Shown: positions 24,101 through 35,438 of the stretch, one piece after another
How the letters are laid out: the number at the start of each line of letters is the position of its first letter
Numbering within the stretch: the stretch's first letter is position 1
From: Leptodontidium sp. MPI-SDFR-AT-0119
Taxonomy: Eukaryota > Ascomycota > Leotiomycetes > Helotiales > Leptodontidiaceae
NCBI GenBank assembly: GCA_020726505.1
Contig: JAHLEZ010000015.1
Coordinates: forward strand, 310,001-374,000
Direction: 5' to 3'
DNA length: 64,000 nucleotides
Program-made: the position numbers and the translations under genes
The notes under the pieces: generated by a model
Databases searched by the model: none
Seen by the model: only the letters and a program-made list of their open reading frames with translations
What the model was told of the DNA's origin: nothing

Positions 24101-25187
24101 AGGGAGATGATGGTGTTCAATGGTAGAGTTAATTCCAGGCGGAATGAATGAAAAAAAGTAGCATGATTATCCAGGTTACCCAGCCCAATTTCCCCGCATC
24201 CACACAGCCAAATCTACATGGTCAGAAGGGGTATTAGAGAGTTTAGGAAGCGAGAGACGGATGAAGAGATTTTTGAATGGTGACTTACTAGCCTATGATG
24301 TTGGGAATGTATGGGAGGATGGAGGCGGGGTTGGAGTGGTAGAATGTGAGCCTCTGATAAGTATTATGAGCAAGATACATAGCATTAGAACAAACTGTTA
24401 TTTCCCCGGGCCCGCCATCTGCCGCCGGAGAATTGAACGTCCGGATTACAGTAGAGTACATTTATGGGGAAATGCGGGCGTGGATTGCGGGGATGGGGAT
24501 GGGGATGAGGATGGGGTTGCTCTCGCGGGCAGCTTCCTAGTTCCTATGGGGAAAATCTCTTGATGAAAGTATCAAGAAAGCTTAATAAAGTAAAGGAAAT
24601 TCTACCTGTGAGGGGTAGCGAAAGGATTGAAAAATACTTTGTGTACGTGAATTACAGTATGAGGATAATCCGGCTGGAACAAGGTGAGTAACTTAAAGCC
24701 TCCGCTGAGTAGTTAGTAATCATTGCCCAAAACTCTCCATTTACCGTTGTACTCTAGTCCATCTATGAGAATTCGGGAAAAGTATTCGTACTGTACCCGT
24801 ACCGACCGTTCAGTAATAATAGTCCATTCAATGTAATGCAAAAGCACGAAAAGTCAAAACTAATGAAACCCCTCGTCATGGACATTCATTTCCTCAGGCC
24901 CCCGTCGCTAAAAATTCAGAACGCACGTTTTCGATTTTTCGTTTTGCATGATGCCGAAATATCGTCTGGTATTTTTATTTTCGGGGCCTGTTTCAGGCGG
25001 CGAAACTCTCGTCTGAAGTTCAGACTCTGAACTTAAAATCGAAACTTCGTGGCCGAAAGCCCATGTTACTGTACAGCAAAAGCATGCTTGGCATGATATA
25101 TTTGGCACATTTGGAAACCCGGCAGTTGTGCATTAAATTATTATGATCTTTACACGTACACCGAAAGAGCCCGTCATTAAAAATGGG

Positions 25188-25196
25188 TATAAATCC
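25188..25196 (+). promoter_or_regulatory. TATA-like element
   Basis: GTATAAATC lies about 185 bp before the secreted protein's ATG and is followed by a pyrimidine-rich TTCTCTTCTC stretch. This is a layout common at strongly expressed fungal genes. Confidence 0.5.
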
Positions 25197-25376
25197 CTAG
25201 ATGGTAGCTTCAGGTTTTGGTTTTTCAGTATTTGAATCGATCAACATTCAACCAACCCCTTCTCTTCTCTTCTCTACTTCCAAAAACATAAAACCGCCCA
25301 ACCGTCGACTCAGAACAATATCTCTCTTCATTAAAACTCCTCGAAAACCTCTTTACTCACTCACTCAATACCCACA

Positions 25377-25634
25377 ATGCATCTCTCAACCCTCCTCACA
25401 AGTACCATCGTCCTCGCTATGTCCTCCTCTGGGCTGGCCCAATGTACCTACGAGACAGCCAACTACGTATCGGTGTGTCGGCAGGGAAACAACCTCTTCT
25501 GCGGCGGCATGACGGGGATATGTCCTAGTGGGAAGACAGAGGATTTCGATACCACGGCGACAAAGGCGAATGAGGATGCGTGTATAGGGTTGGAGTTTAA
25601 TGATGGGTGTACGCAGACTGTTAGGTGTTGTTAG
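25377..25634 (+). CDS. small secreted cysteine-rich protein
   Basis: A single exon encodes 85 aa. The first 21-22 residues form a clean signal peptide (hydrophobic core LLTSTIVLAM, small residues before the QC start of the mature chain). The mature chain of about 63 residues has eight cysteines, the last two adjacent at the very end, which would fit four disulfide bonds. There are no transmembrane segments and no enzyme motif. Small secreted proteins of this size with even cysteine numbers are typical fungal effector or surface-active candidates, but nothing here identifies a target, so the role is unknown. A TATA-like box and a pyrimidine-rich leader lie upstream. The coding part is GC-richer than its flanks. 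Confidence 0.85.
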   Translation: MHLSTLLTSTIVLAMSSSGLAQCTYETANYVSVCRQGNNLFCGGMTGICPSGKTEDFDTTATKANEDACIGLEFNDGCTQTVRCC

Positions 25635-26658
25635 GATGGGAATGGGGATGGGGATGGGGTGGGGATTTGTATATTTTGGATTTGTGTATGTTTTGAGGGT
25701 GAGGTGGATGAGGAGGAGGGGAATGAGAGTGGTATGGGGTGTAAATAGGGTGAGAAGAAGGGAGGAGATGATGAGGAAGAGAATTAAATCAAAAAACTGG
25801 TTCAAGTTTTGTGTGTTCCTTTGAAGCCTAATGATACGCTACCGTATTTTTGATTTAATATTTTTACTACGACGTATTTTTAAAGCTGTAGGGTTACTAC
25901 TAAAGTGGGGGGGGTATCAAAATACTGCATATACTATTGCGAACGCTGTGCAGCACTGTGCAGCACTGTTTGTTCTTTATTATACTCTTCGCCCGGGTTG
26001 AGTGTATAGGTGACTGCGATGTTCTAAAGTTTATCTTGTACAGCATCACAGCGAAGGCATGTTTGTATCAAGGCTCCAAGATCGGAGGCCTTGAGACGGG
26101 AGCCTTTCGCCAGGTATAGTTCACAGGGAGAGCGGCCAAAGGATGTAATGCCAATTGCGTATACTGATTGGTGTGAGGGGTGGTCGTCGTGATGTATACG
26201 TTATCAACCATCGGTAACTCCGAGATACGCTGAAATGAATCAAGTTTGCCATCAAATAGGAAGTAGATTCTAAGCGTGAAAACTTACAAGGAATGAGACT
26301 GAGACGCGTTCGATGTTACGGGTCAAACTAGAAAGCTAAAGTTTACAAACCGTGAAAGATATCACAAAGAAAGAAAAATATTGTTTCGTCCGAAAGGGTT
26401 TTTATTCGACTAGACCGAGTTCACATTCCTCTATATCTCGAGAGACCTCAAGAAATAGCTCGACACTCATCTCGTCATGAAGTCAAATATTTTGTGACCG
26501 GATACAAAATATAACAAGTCCCAGTTGTCGCTGCTTGATTAAGTTTGGAAGGACTCTTCTTCCCATGCACATTCAATTGAAGTCAAAGTTAATTCTCTGG
26601 ACCAGGACTTGAATCCTATATATGAGGTCTTGTCTCGTGCAACTAGCCTCAGGAAAGC
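25635..26658. other. intergenic region
   Basis: G-rich 3' flank of the secreted protein, then AT-rich sequence. No gene is seen. Confidence 0.55.
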
Positions 26659-27544
26659 TCAATCTAAAACCAAGGAAGTCGGTAAAAACTCCGTGTAAGT
26701 CTCTTCCATTCCCATATCCTTCAAGCATGCCGAGAAATCCGCAATCGTAGCATTTCGTTCCGGAATCGCTTCATGAAGACAGGCTACAAGCTTGGACAAC
26801 ACGGCCTCGGTCGTAATCTTCGCCTGCAGATCCCTCGATACCGTATACATATGCCATACACTTCTATCCTCAAACATGACAGCCCATAGCCAAATAATAC
26901 CATAAAACAAGATATAAAGCCCCAGTATACCCCACGAGAACGCCACCGAGGCGTATCTGGCTCCCTTTTGTTCCTCGGGGTTAAGTGGTAAGGGAGCAGG
27001 CTCTGGGGATTTACCTCCGACTCCTAGGCAGAATAAGGTGACTCCTAGCTAGATAGAGACATATTTTAGCCGGTGCATCATATACCAAGGCTTCAACACA
27101 GACAAATGCATGTACAGTAGAGCTGAAAAGAATCAGGAGTAGACATACGAATATCAACGAAGAGAGCGGGAACAAAACCAAAAAGAACGCCAGCATCGCG
27201 AAATCCAACGGATCAACACCAAGGCTACTCAGCACACCCCATGATAACATCCAGGTGAACATTGGGGCCATCGCAAGTACGAGCCAGCCCCAGTCCGACA
27301 GCGTCATCGACGGCGGCGTCACGGGCTGTTGCGCCTCTGTATCAACATCCTCGGCGACTATCGTTGAGCTCAAAAGAGGTGCTGAGGAGGAGTACGATGG
27401 TGGTGCGGAGAAGGATTCGTGGACGCCATTTATGGCAGCCTGGACTTCTTGCCGGATGAGTTGCGCGACGCCAGGATCGAGAGGTCTGACGCTGGTAAGG
27501 GGGCAGTCTCCTTCGTCCACGCTCGTGTGTTTCGTAGTTGCCAT
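26659..27544 (-). CDS. membrane protein of unknown function (two exons)
   Basis: Exons 27544-27015 and 26956-26659 give 275 aa; the intron is 58 bp (GTAAAT..CCAG, phase 2, TTAAC branch-like site). The first 80 residues are polar and Ser/Pro-rich. Hydrophobic segments follow at about 85-105 (WGWLVLAMAPMFTWMLSWGV), 112-145 (a long double segment, FAMLAFFLVLFPLSSLIFVC..), 150-165 and 180-200 (WGILGLYILFYGIIWLWAV). A soluble, helical C-terminal tail of about 70 residues ends the protein. I do not recognise the family. A three-exon alternative using the GTATGT donor at 27148 fails on phase, so the two-exon model is preferred. Confidence 0.7.
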
Positions 27545-28521
27545 TTTTTTTTATGTTGTAGGTCTGCTCATGGAGGAAGACTGTGGCTGGACATGGTTTT
27601 GAGCATGCTCGAGGCACGTGAGCCAGCTGAAAGATCGTGAGGCTTTCCAGGTAAGAGCGGGGTAATTATTGCTCTGAACCCCGGCGGGAACCTTCCCAAT
27701 ACCATGCCGTAGTGGCTCCATGTTTGCAACCTCAGGATTGTTATTTCAGGGGGCCGCGTGTATAAACCTTTTGATTGGGGATGATTAGATGCCCATTCTG
27801 ACGGACTGCTCAGGTTGCACAGGTCAGCTGAGAGCTGATTGCTGTCGGTCTTACAAAGAAAATGGAGGCTTGGAGAACATCGCCAACAGAGGGAGGATTG
27901 TAGGTATTTTAGGATGTTTCGTATGGAGTTGGAACTCTAATAACTGAATTCCTTGTTTGCTTTCTATCACAAGCGAATAGCGAATGGTTTTCGGTTCAAA
28001 CTATACGGATGGATGACAGTTGGGTTACTATCTCGCGATGGGCAGTTGCTTTGTTATTCCCACCTGGAAAGTAACAAGGCAACTTTGGTAAGAGTGCGAG
28101 TGTACCAATATCATGGCAATGAAACTATTGAGGAATAATATTACTAGTAATTCCCTGAGATTCTGTACTATGGTCCGAAATCTGCACTCTATCGCTGGGT
28201 ACTTCGCCACACTGATTTGGGGTGCTCTGGCACATGATCCAACAAGGCAGCGCCAAACATAACGATACCAGTTCCAAGTGACTTACGTTGGCGGAGAGTA
28301 AGCTTGAACATAAAATGACCCCATCAACATAACTTTTGAGCTAACGAAACATGCCTCATGAGTTTCTCCTATCAACTCGAGCTCGTTGAGAGATCGTTTA
28401 TAGTTGAATGAGAACGACAGAAGAAAGGGTGGAGTTTGTGTTACACATGGATCCCAATCCTAACCTTCTTTTTCATCATGCCTTACTGAATATCTATTTA
28501 ATGTACCCATCATATACCCAG

Positions 28522-28600
<79 letters not shown>

Positions 28601-29199
28601 GGTGGGTGGGGGTGAAAAATGATCAACAATTAAACTTGCAAACTTGATCTGTAAAGATATCTCTCGTCCATGGATGGATTTGAACCGAGAATGTAGCTGC
28701 TGTGTTGACATGGACACCCCCTTCCTTCGCTTAGGAACAACAGAGATGACTTCCTAGCATTTGAGGGTTTCGTACTCTTTTGAAAACAAATGCTTCCAGC
28801 TGGACATGAAAATAGACGGGTCTGTCTTAGTATCTGCACGTGAGAAGTGCGACGACCAAAAGCCAGAAGTCGAGGCTCGGGATGGGTTTCAAGGGTCTCG
28901 GCAATGTACAGCAAGCGAGGGAGTCCCCCAAAAATCAGCTTTGGGAAGATGCTGATTTTTGTTGGGATTCCTGATGGTAGAGATTAAAAGGAAATTGCAT
29001 ATAAGGAACACAGTTTCAACATTTGCACACTCGTGGACAGCGCATCCAAGTTCGTCGTCTCCCAAATCCTCTCCGGTGATATAGCTGAGCACGATCAATT
29101 TACAATGTTGGTTGGTGTCTCCGCTTCATGGCAATGTCATGCTTCGACCCAACTTCCCACCCCCACAAGAGACTATGCCAACTCAGCAGGAGGGTTATG
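27545..29199. other. intergenic region
   Basis: It contains a compound microsatellite at 28523-28612. Scattered minus-strand frames near 28630-29100 could be the far 3' end of the decayed gene upstream, but nothing can be supported. Confidence 0.5.
28523..28612. repeat. compound microsatellite (AC)n(AG)n(TG)n(TGGG)n
   Basis: About 15 AC units, 9 AG units, 11 TG units and 4-5 TGGG units run without interruption. The AC and TG arms are complementary, so one strand can fold into a hairpin with the AG tract as loop. Confidence 0.97.
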
Positions 29200-30070
29200 T
29201 GAATGACTAACCTCTCGAAGGGGTTCAGCATCCCAATCCGAACGAGAAGAGCATTCGCTCTGAACACTTTGAACTGTGCATCATGAAATTTATCATCGCT
29301 CACCGTGCCGACGGATTCCTTTTCAATTCCCCTCTGCCGCAAAAACCAAAAACCCCATACGCACTCCGGCAATTAATGCAAAGCATGCGATTCCTAGACC
29401 GACACCAAGTCGCTTCTTAGTTGATGAGCTCAGCCACGGAGGACTGGTTTCCGATAATTGGGTCTCAGCTGCGCTCGTGTTAGAAACATATGTCGTCTTG
29501 GTGCTCTGGGAAGCCAGATTTCCTCATACCCGTGGGTTGGGATTATGACGGTCTGACATTTCCTCGTTGGTTAACTGTCGAGTTTGAGATATTGAAGGAG
29601 ATCGTCGTTGCCAGAGGAGCGCCTTGACCAAAAGTGATATTCCGACGATAGAGGGCAAAGTTGAAGATATTGCGGAACGATAAGTCGAATTGTGGATTTC
29701 TATCACTGTTATCACTCGTGGCTCTCTAACTGTAGTTATGCATCGTAAGAGCAACTTTTTCGAGTCAAAATGGAAAGCAGGACTGGGAGATGAGCATACT
29801 GGAATTGGGTAGTCTATCTTCTAATTATGAAGAGGGGAAGGAACCGTGTTGAAAGAAAACCAGATCTACGGCTGCAACATCTGCATCTTAGGTCGGAGCC
29901 CAAGCAACTTCGACAATTTCGCCAACTTTGTAGACTGGAAAGGTTGTAAGATCTAGAAGTTTGGTAGATGTTTCTGACAGCGTTTCTAGAGGATTGATAA
30001 GGACCAATCCCTGGCTATAAGCGAGGAAGGCGAGATCGATGGTTATCAAAAGAGCGATGAAATGTGCCAT
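29200..30070 (-). pseudogene. pseudogene of a signal-peptide, single-TM surface protein
   Basis: An intact start (ATG at 30070) gives a signal peptide (FIALLITIDLAFLAYSQG), then a beta-sandwich-like segment with VYKVGEIVEVAWAP, typical of fungal secreted proteins with a short Ig-like domain followed by a Ser/Thr stalk and one TM helix. The same frame stays recognisable for 175 codons but has five stops: TAA 29890, TAA 29827, TGA 29767, TAG 29728 and TAA 29545. A frame change follows. The stalk (S/T-rich, PPWLSSSTKKR) and membrane helix (LGVGLGIACFALIAG) are then visible near 29370-29480. A second shift leads to a cytoplasmic tail at about 29210-29370. All five stops can be derived from Gln or Trp codons by C-to-T or G-to-A changes. 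I infer a dead gene. Confidence 0.7.
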
Positions 30071-30597
30071 TTTTCAGCAGTAAGTAGCTCCAAAGAGGCA
30101 ATATTTGCAGAAGGTAGAAAGTAGGAAGTGATGAGGAAGCTTAGAGGCTGCATATTTACGAATGCACCTACCTACCTGCTATGTTTCTGTCTCGAAGACT
30201 TTAGAGAGGTCCGATGTGAGTGATCTAAGGGATAGTTTCGGAGTGAATCTTGAATACGAGGTTTCCCCTGAGACCTGCATCAAGTTGGTGGATTAATAAG
30301 TAGTCGCAATTGGCTTGAGAACCGAGGCTGATGGTGACCGCAATGGACTTTTGATTGGTGAAATTTCCCGCGCGATGCAATTAGCGCGGGACCGGAAACG
30401 CGGTGATGCTTTTCAGCTGCGTCAAGCAATTTTCGATTGTTATTAACACGACTCATCCATAATAATCTTATTTTTGGTCTGCTATAGGCAATTTTTATTT
30501 GAATTTGGGCGTCGATGCGAATTATGAACACCGTGATGTAGGGGATCAAGGACGCTCCACTTCTAGACCCGGACACGTGTTTTGCACCCTCTCGAAA
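30071..30597. other. intergenic region between divergent loci
   Basis: No gene is seen. It contains the promoter of the glycosyltransferase gene. The upstream in-frame ATG at 30499 would add 33 polar residues before the membrane anchor and is not preferred. Confidence 0.6.
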
Positions 30598-31985
30598 ATG
30601 ATTCGTTGGACATCGCGATATTTCTCCATCTGGCTTCGTGCCTCCTTACTTGGAATTTTAATCATTTTTGGATATCTGTGTTTCTACCCGCAGAACAACC
30701 ATGGCCGACTTCTCACTTTCAAGCCAGCCAACTCAACTTCCGCCAAAGATTACTCACCAGGGGCAAATATCGTCGTATCTGTCAAGACGGGAGCCTCGGA
30801 AGCGGCTGAGAGGATACCAATTCAGATGCGAACATCGCTTCGGGATGTGCAAAATGTGGTTTTCTTCTCGGATCTTGAGCAGGATCTTGGAGAATTTCAT
30901 CTATACGATTCTCTAGACACCATCGTCCCTTCAGTCATGGAGAATAACCCAGATTTTGACTTCTATCACAAACAACGCGAGCTTTGGAATGCCAGTCATG
31001 ACATCAGCTCCTTGAAGAACGAGAAGCATCCAGACAACGGCGAACTCGCTGCTTGGACATTGGATAAGTACAAGAATGTACATATCCTGGAAAAGACATG
31101 GGCCTTAATGCCAGACTACGACTGGTACATTTTCATCGACGCAGACACCTATCTGCTATGGGACAACGTCGTCACTTGGCTGTCGACATTGGATCCCAAG
31201 AAAAAGTCATACTTTGGATCAGAAGTGAATACCGCTGGGGTAAAATTCGCACACGGCGGCACCGGAATCATAATTTCCAAAGCTACAATGTACAAGTTTG
31301 CGGTCAAGGATGCTGGAATGGCCGCAAATTATGATCCCATTATCCACAACAAATGCTGTGGAGATTTGGTGCTCGGGATGGCGCTGAGAGAGTCTGGGAC
31401 TCTACTGCAGGATGCTTGGCCAGCTATGAGTGGTGAAGCACCATGGACTTTACCTTTTGGACCAGGAACTCCGGAGTACTGGTGCCGTCCAGCATTGACG
31501 CTGCACCATCTCAGCCCCGATGGTATGGCTGAGTTCACAACCTTTGAGGATCAGAGGGCGAACAAATCGGTACGTACTGATGCTGACTTTGAGGAAGTAT
31601 CACAGAGCTAATTCTGTCTCTTTAGACACCTTTGACACATGAAGAAATTTTCAATGCATTTATCATGGAATCTCTTGTATCCGAGCTAGAGAATTGGGAT
31701 AATCTCGCGTCGGAACGAGGAGAATTTGGAAAGACTGGCGGAGTGACTTCGGAGACATCGACTTTCGAAGAATGTGCCCACTTGTGTGAACTCGACGAGA
31801 AGTGTTTTCAATACTCTCATCATGGCAATACTTGCAACATTGGAATGAGTGTTCGGCTTGGATACAAGAAGGACGCCGATGACGAAGGTGCTTGGCGGAG
31901 TGGCTGGAATAAGACCAGACTTGTTGAGTGGGCTGCAAAGCAGCCAAATTGCGGACCTGTCGCTTTTCCTAAACAGGATAAATAG
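30598..31985 (+). CDS. GT31-like type II membrane glycosyltransferase with PAN-like tail
   Basis: Exons 30598-31569 and 31626-31985 give 443 aa (donor GTACGT, acceptor TTAG, phase 0). A short basic tail precedes a signal anchor (residues 14-31, RASLLGILIIFGYLCFY), the standard Golgi type II layout. The luminal catalytic domain starts near residue 55 (NIVVSVKTGASEA). It carries WYIFIDADTYLLW, whose DAD (181-183) is the metal/nucleotide-sugar DxD motif, and a later FAHGGTGIIIS segment and CCGDLVLG, as in Fringe/C1GALT-type GT31 enzymes. The last 100 residues contain a Cys pattern (ECAHLCELDEKCFQYSHHGNTCNIG) resembling a PAN/apple module, common in fungal members. The likely reaction is transfer of a hexose to a secretory-pathway glycan or protein; donor and acceptor are unknown. 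Confidence 0.88.
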
Positions 31986-32562
31986 ATGTGAATTTGTTGG
32001 AGTCATGTCCTGGAGCTGCAGTTTTGAAGTGTTTGTGCCATGACATTGGAGCACGTGATGTTCCTGAAGCAGACCTTTGATCAAAGGATGGCTCTTTCGG
32101 TCAAGGGGAAAATGCCTCTGCAGAAAGGGCCGAGAAGTATGCCTCTATGTTTGCAAACCTTCTCTGCACATCTTGCACCAGGCTGCTCTCATAGTATGGT
32201 ACGTGGAAGGGAGTCGGGATGCCGAGAAGAGTGCCAGTGGCAGCTTGAATTCTGGGGGAAATGCAGTCCTTCCTAACCGGGGAGAAGAAACCTTCGAATA
32301 TTTCCACTATCTTGGCATCACGCAGATGCCTTTGAATGGGGATTGGTCAGAAATAAACATCAAGTGGGATCGAGGTAGCAGTAACAGAATATTCTTCATT
32401 TTCTAAAACTCAAAGCTCGAGGTCCTGCAACACGACTAACGTCCGTCCATGCTAAAAGAAATCTAAAGCGAACGCAGAAACGCAGAAACCCTCCGTCATT
32501 ATCATCATCAGTCATGAACATCTGCCCGCCTAACAATCCTCCAGATCTTAGATAATGCAGCA
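31986..32562. other. intergenic region between convergent genes
   Basis: Short plus-strand frames (for example 32077-32406) have no recognisable content. No gene is called. Confidence 0.55.
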
Positions 32563-33498
32563 TTACCGAGTCAAACCGATGGTCAAAGCGAAGCCGAACA
32601 GAATTACACCTGTACAGACCCAGAACAGGCACAGGCAGAAGTCATTCAGAACATCGTAAAGAGCATTCATCCAAACATTCGCAGACTCCTTGGCGACGAC
32701 TCCACTTCCTTCGACAACATCTGAGATAGAAACCTCCTGCCACAATTCCAAGCCACTCCCTTCAGCTTGGTCACAGGACATAACAGTATCTCCAGGCACA
32801 GCGATCTGTTCAGGGATCGGATCCATCGGATTCTCCATTCTTGGTGTTCGTTCACGAACAGCCTGGCCGGGCAACAGACCAGGATCTTTGTCAGAAGGAG
32901 CGGGCAGCCCCATTGATAGTGCAAGCTGCTGGGCTTTCACGATGAGTCCCAGCTTCTTCAACTGCTCCAACTGCTCCAACTTCTCCTTCTCGAGAAGAGA
33001 TTCCACTTTGGCTGCTCTAGCCGCTGGGTCCAGGGGCAGCGCCCGTATACTTGCATTCGATTCCTTGGTCATCCCATCCGCATCGCTCAGAATCTTCAAT
33101 CTCTGTTGCTCCCGATTTTCGTTCATGGCGCTGGTATCTTTAGTAGAAGAGGCGATCATAATTTCGATTTTGGCAATCTTGTCCGAAATCTGCTCCATGG
33201 AGTTTTCTTGGCGCGTTTGTATCTCGGCGATGAATTGGACCGCATCCTTCAAGTCCCCCAGGGACGTCACGATCTTGTCTCTCATCGAGAGGTTGGTTAG
33301 CTCAAGGACATTGGTCAGATACTCGACCTTTCCAATGATGGAATCCAACAATGAACGGTGACCTTCAAGAGCTGCGATCCTCTGCTCCAGCTTTTCGTTG
33401 CATTCTTGTTGGAGGCTTCGCAATTCCTCGGAGGGGCCGGGTCGATCCCTGAGTTCTTGGTACTCTCGGTAGCTCGACAATCTATCAGGCGGAGACAT
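32563..33498 (-). CDS. tail-anchored coiled-coil protein of unknown function
   Basis: A single exon encodes 311 aa. Residues about 20-185 are strongly helical with heptad-like spacing (SLQQECNEKLEQRIAALEGH, KVEYLTNVLELTNLSM, KLEQLEQLKKLG), predicting a coiled coil. A proline-rich linker follows (GLPAPSDKDPGLLPG). The last 25 residues form one membrane helix (FCLCLFWVCTGVILFGFALTIG) with only TR after it, so the protein would be inserted post-translationally with its bulk in the cytosol. No known domain is recognised. A decayed coiled-coil relic lies about 900 bp upstream on the same strand and may be a paralogue. Confidence 0.8.
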   Translation of the reverse strand: MSPPDRLSSYREYQELRDRPGPSEELRSLQQECNEKLEQRIAALEGHRSLLDSIIGKVEYLTNVLELTNLSMRDKIVTSLGDLKDAVQFIAEIQTRQENSMEQISDKIAKIEIMIASSTKDTSAMNENREQQRLKILSDADGMTKESNASIRALPLDPAARAAKVESLLEKEKLEQLEQLKKLGLIVKAQQLALSMGLPAPSDKDPGLLPGQAVRERTPRMENPMDPIPEQIAVPGDTVMSCDQAEGSGLELWQEVSISDVVEGSGVVAKESANVWMNALYDVLNDFCLCLFWVCTGVILFGFALTIGLTR

Positions 33499-34180
33499 GC
33501 TGGCAGGATGCGCTTGCTTGACGATCGGAGTATGTGGTGTTCAAGATTTTCGATGCGAAGTTTTGGTGGATGTGAGGCTCGTGGATGTGAGGTTCGTGGA
33601 AATCGGAACGGAAACGGTTATACCTGAACATGGTCAGCTGCTGCTCAAGTAACCCTCCATTCTCCAATGTGCTCGCTCAAAGGGCAAATTAACTGTAAGA
33701 TTTGCTCACCAATCTCAAGTCCGTACGCGATACTGTGTATATTCAACAAGGAGCCGACTTCTATACCAAACCGTTGCTGTGAGTCCACAAGAGGAGATCA
33801 GAGAAATGTGAGGAACGATGATGATAACGGCAAAAAGCTGCACTGAGTTTTTGTTATATCTTCATATCAGAAGGTGTTCGTTCCATCACTGGCATGGGCA
33901 GCAAAAACATTGTGAAACTTCTTTCATGATCTCCCATCCAGCCGTGGGGCTTCATATGGGGAGTCTGCAAACGCCTCCCGAGACATCGGTGGGAAACTTT
34001 GGAGGCTTCACGGGAAACGGAAAGCAAGGGACAATGATCAAGAGAGAATGTTGCCACGTGTGGTATCCCACTTCCTTGGTGCAAATCATGAAGACATTCT
34101 GAAAGTCAAAAAGCGAAAACGCCAATCCCGATACCTAAACCCCAGAACAATTCTATCAAAGAAAACAGCCCATACCTCCA
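33499..34180. other. intergenic region
   Basis: A short tandem duplication (GTGAGGCTCGTGGAT / GTGAGGTTCGTGGAA) lies near 33570-33600, just upstream of the coiled-coil gene. Nothing else is seen. Confidence 0.55.
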
Positions 34181-34349
34181 AATGAACAAAAGCCACGAAC
34201 GGCTCATAGCGGCTCAAAACCCAACCCCTCCATTCGGCCCATTCCTTGCCACGTTATACTCCACTCTATCAGGATCCCGCAGCATGTGGACCGAAACCTT
34301 GACACCAACTCCAACTTTCAGCTCTGAGCCTTTGACTCCAGCTAGTTCC

Positions 34350-34950
34350 GGGAATCATCATCAACATCCCGTATATCCTCGTCTGTACCCATGTCTCCGC
34401 CGTTTGCAACTTCAATATTCCTCCACCGACTGTCGACTAGGTTTTCGCGGTGTAGAACTCCTGTCTCTCGGCAAAGCGCCAAGCCGCTTTGCGGCATCGC
34501 TTCATGTGCAGACATCCACCACAAGATCAACCAACCTATTGCCGACTGCGACGTTGAGATTCTGGACAGTTGTCTCTATCTCTGCTTCATAGCTTCCCGT
34601 CCCTGCTGGTGGTTTTCGAACTTCTCATCGATCTTCTCGGATTTTCCTTCGAACCTCGTTTCCAAGCGAGACACCGCATTCAAAACATCAGCACCAACAT
34701 CCCTCACCCTCGCAACTAGACTCCCGGCCTGGCCAGCCAACATCACAGTCCAGAATCTGCTTTAACAGACTAATCTGTTGATTGAGCAAATTCTCTTGAG
34801 GATGAATACACAGATTCATGTAATTCTACCGACTTTCACTCTCATCCATTCTGTCCATGATTTTGCCGTTATCATTTTCCGAATTGACGACGTGTCGCTG
34901 TAGGAGGTCTTGGAGGAGACCAATTTGTTCCGGCAGTTTCCCGCTCACAC
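34350..34950 (-). pseudogene. decayed coiled-coil protein relic
   Basis: Fragments of helical, heptad-rich sequence lie in changing minus-strand frames. A first segment (PEQIGLLQDLLQRHVVN) meets a TAG at 34826-34828 and continues in frame (ENLLNQQISLLKQILD). A shift near 34750 leads to LNAVSRLETRFEGKSEKIDE, which ends in TAG near 34590. The next frame continues with VQNLNVAVGNRLVDLVVD. The frame changes and stops rule out one intact product by simple splicing. The composition resembles the tail-anchored coiled-coil gene next door, suggesting an inactivated tandem copy; the relationship is inferred. Confidence 0.5.
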
Positions 34951-35027
34951 GAAGAGGCACCTCACACCTTTAATACCTACATCAACAACACGCAGGCGCC
35001 CGACGCGGTCTCGGCGTCAACAGCTGG

Positions 35028-35438
35028 ATGAGCGATAGTGCAAGTCGAGGGGCGCCGGGGTATCAACAAACTGCTTCTGCGTTTGGTGGACATCAGAGTC
35101 AGATACCAGGAATTCAGCCTTCAACATTTGGTGGTTGGAGCTGGAGGGGTACAAGTCGATTCGGTCAAGCGCAGATAAGAATAAGATTAAGATTAAGATT
35201 AAGATTTGGAGGGGGAGGGGGATCCGTTACACCCGAATGGGGGATGACCCGCGCGGCAGCACAGCATATCGACCATTTCCCGTTCGGCTCAGCACAGCAC
35301 CGGATGCTAACAGGCATGAGAAATACGGATCACTGGAGGACAAACTCGGCGGGAATGTACAGGGACGGCTGGAATCCGCATGGTTATACACCCTGTGGAT
35401 ATCATCCGAGTATTTTTGGTGAGAGTTCCGCTTGGTGA
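35028..35438 (+). CDS. possible small hypothetical protein
   Basis: An open frame of 136 codons starts at an ATG. It is Gly/Ser/Gln-rich with an Arg-Leu repeat (RIRLRLRLRF) produced by a short tandem DNA repeat at 35174-35204, then an aromatic/His-rich tail. No domain or signal is seen. The frame may be fortuitous, as codon usage is not distinctive and it starts just outside a decayed gene on the other strand. Confidence 0.25.
   Translation: MSDSASRGAPGYQQTASAFGGHQSQIPGIQPSTFGGWSWRGTSRFGQAQIRIRLRLRLRFGGGGGSVTPEWGMTRAAAQHIDHFPFGSAQHRMLTGMRNTDHWRTNSAGMYRDGWNPHGYTPCGYHPSIFGESSAW
35174..35204 (+). repeat. (AAGATT)n short tandem repeat
   Basis: Four to five units of a hexamer (AAGATT/AAGAAT) lie within the possible small reading frame. 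Confidence 0.9.

Larger units (their letters stand above)
23772..25376. other. intergenic region
   Basis: It holds a G homopolymer at 24078-24100 and purine-rich flanks. Frames at 24261-24563 and 24836-25030 lack coding-like composition. No gene is called. Confidence 0.55.

Noticed and set aside
27049..27148. A GTATGT..CTAG intron in the membrane orphan, giving three exons
   Set aside because: The resulting small exon ends in a phase that no downstream acceptor can match.
28660..28710. A tRNA-like T-arm (GGTTCAAATCC on the minus strand)
   Set aside because: No matching acceptor, D-arm or anticodon arm is found at the correct distances.
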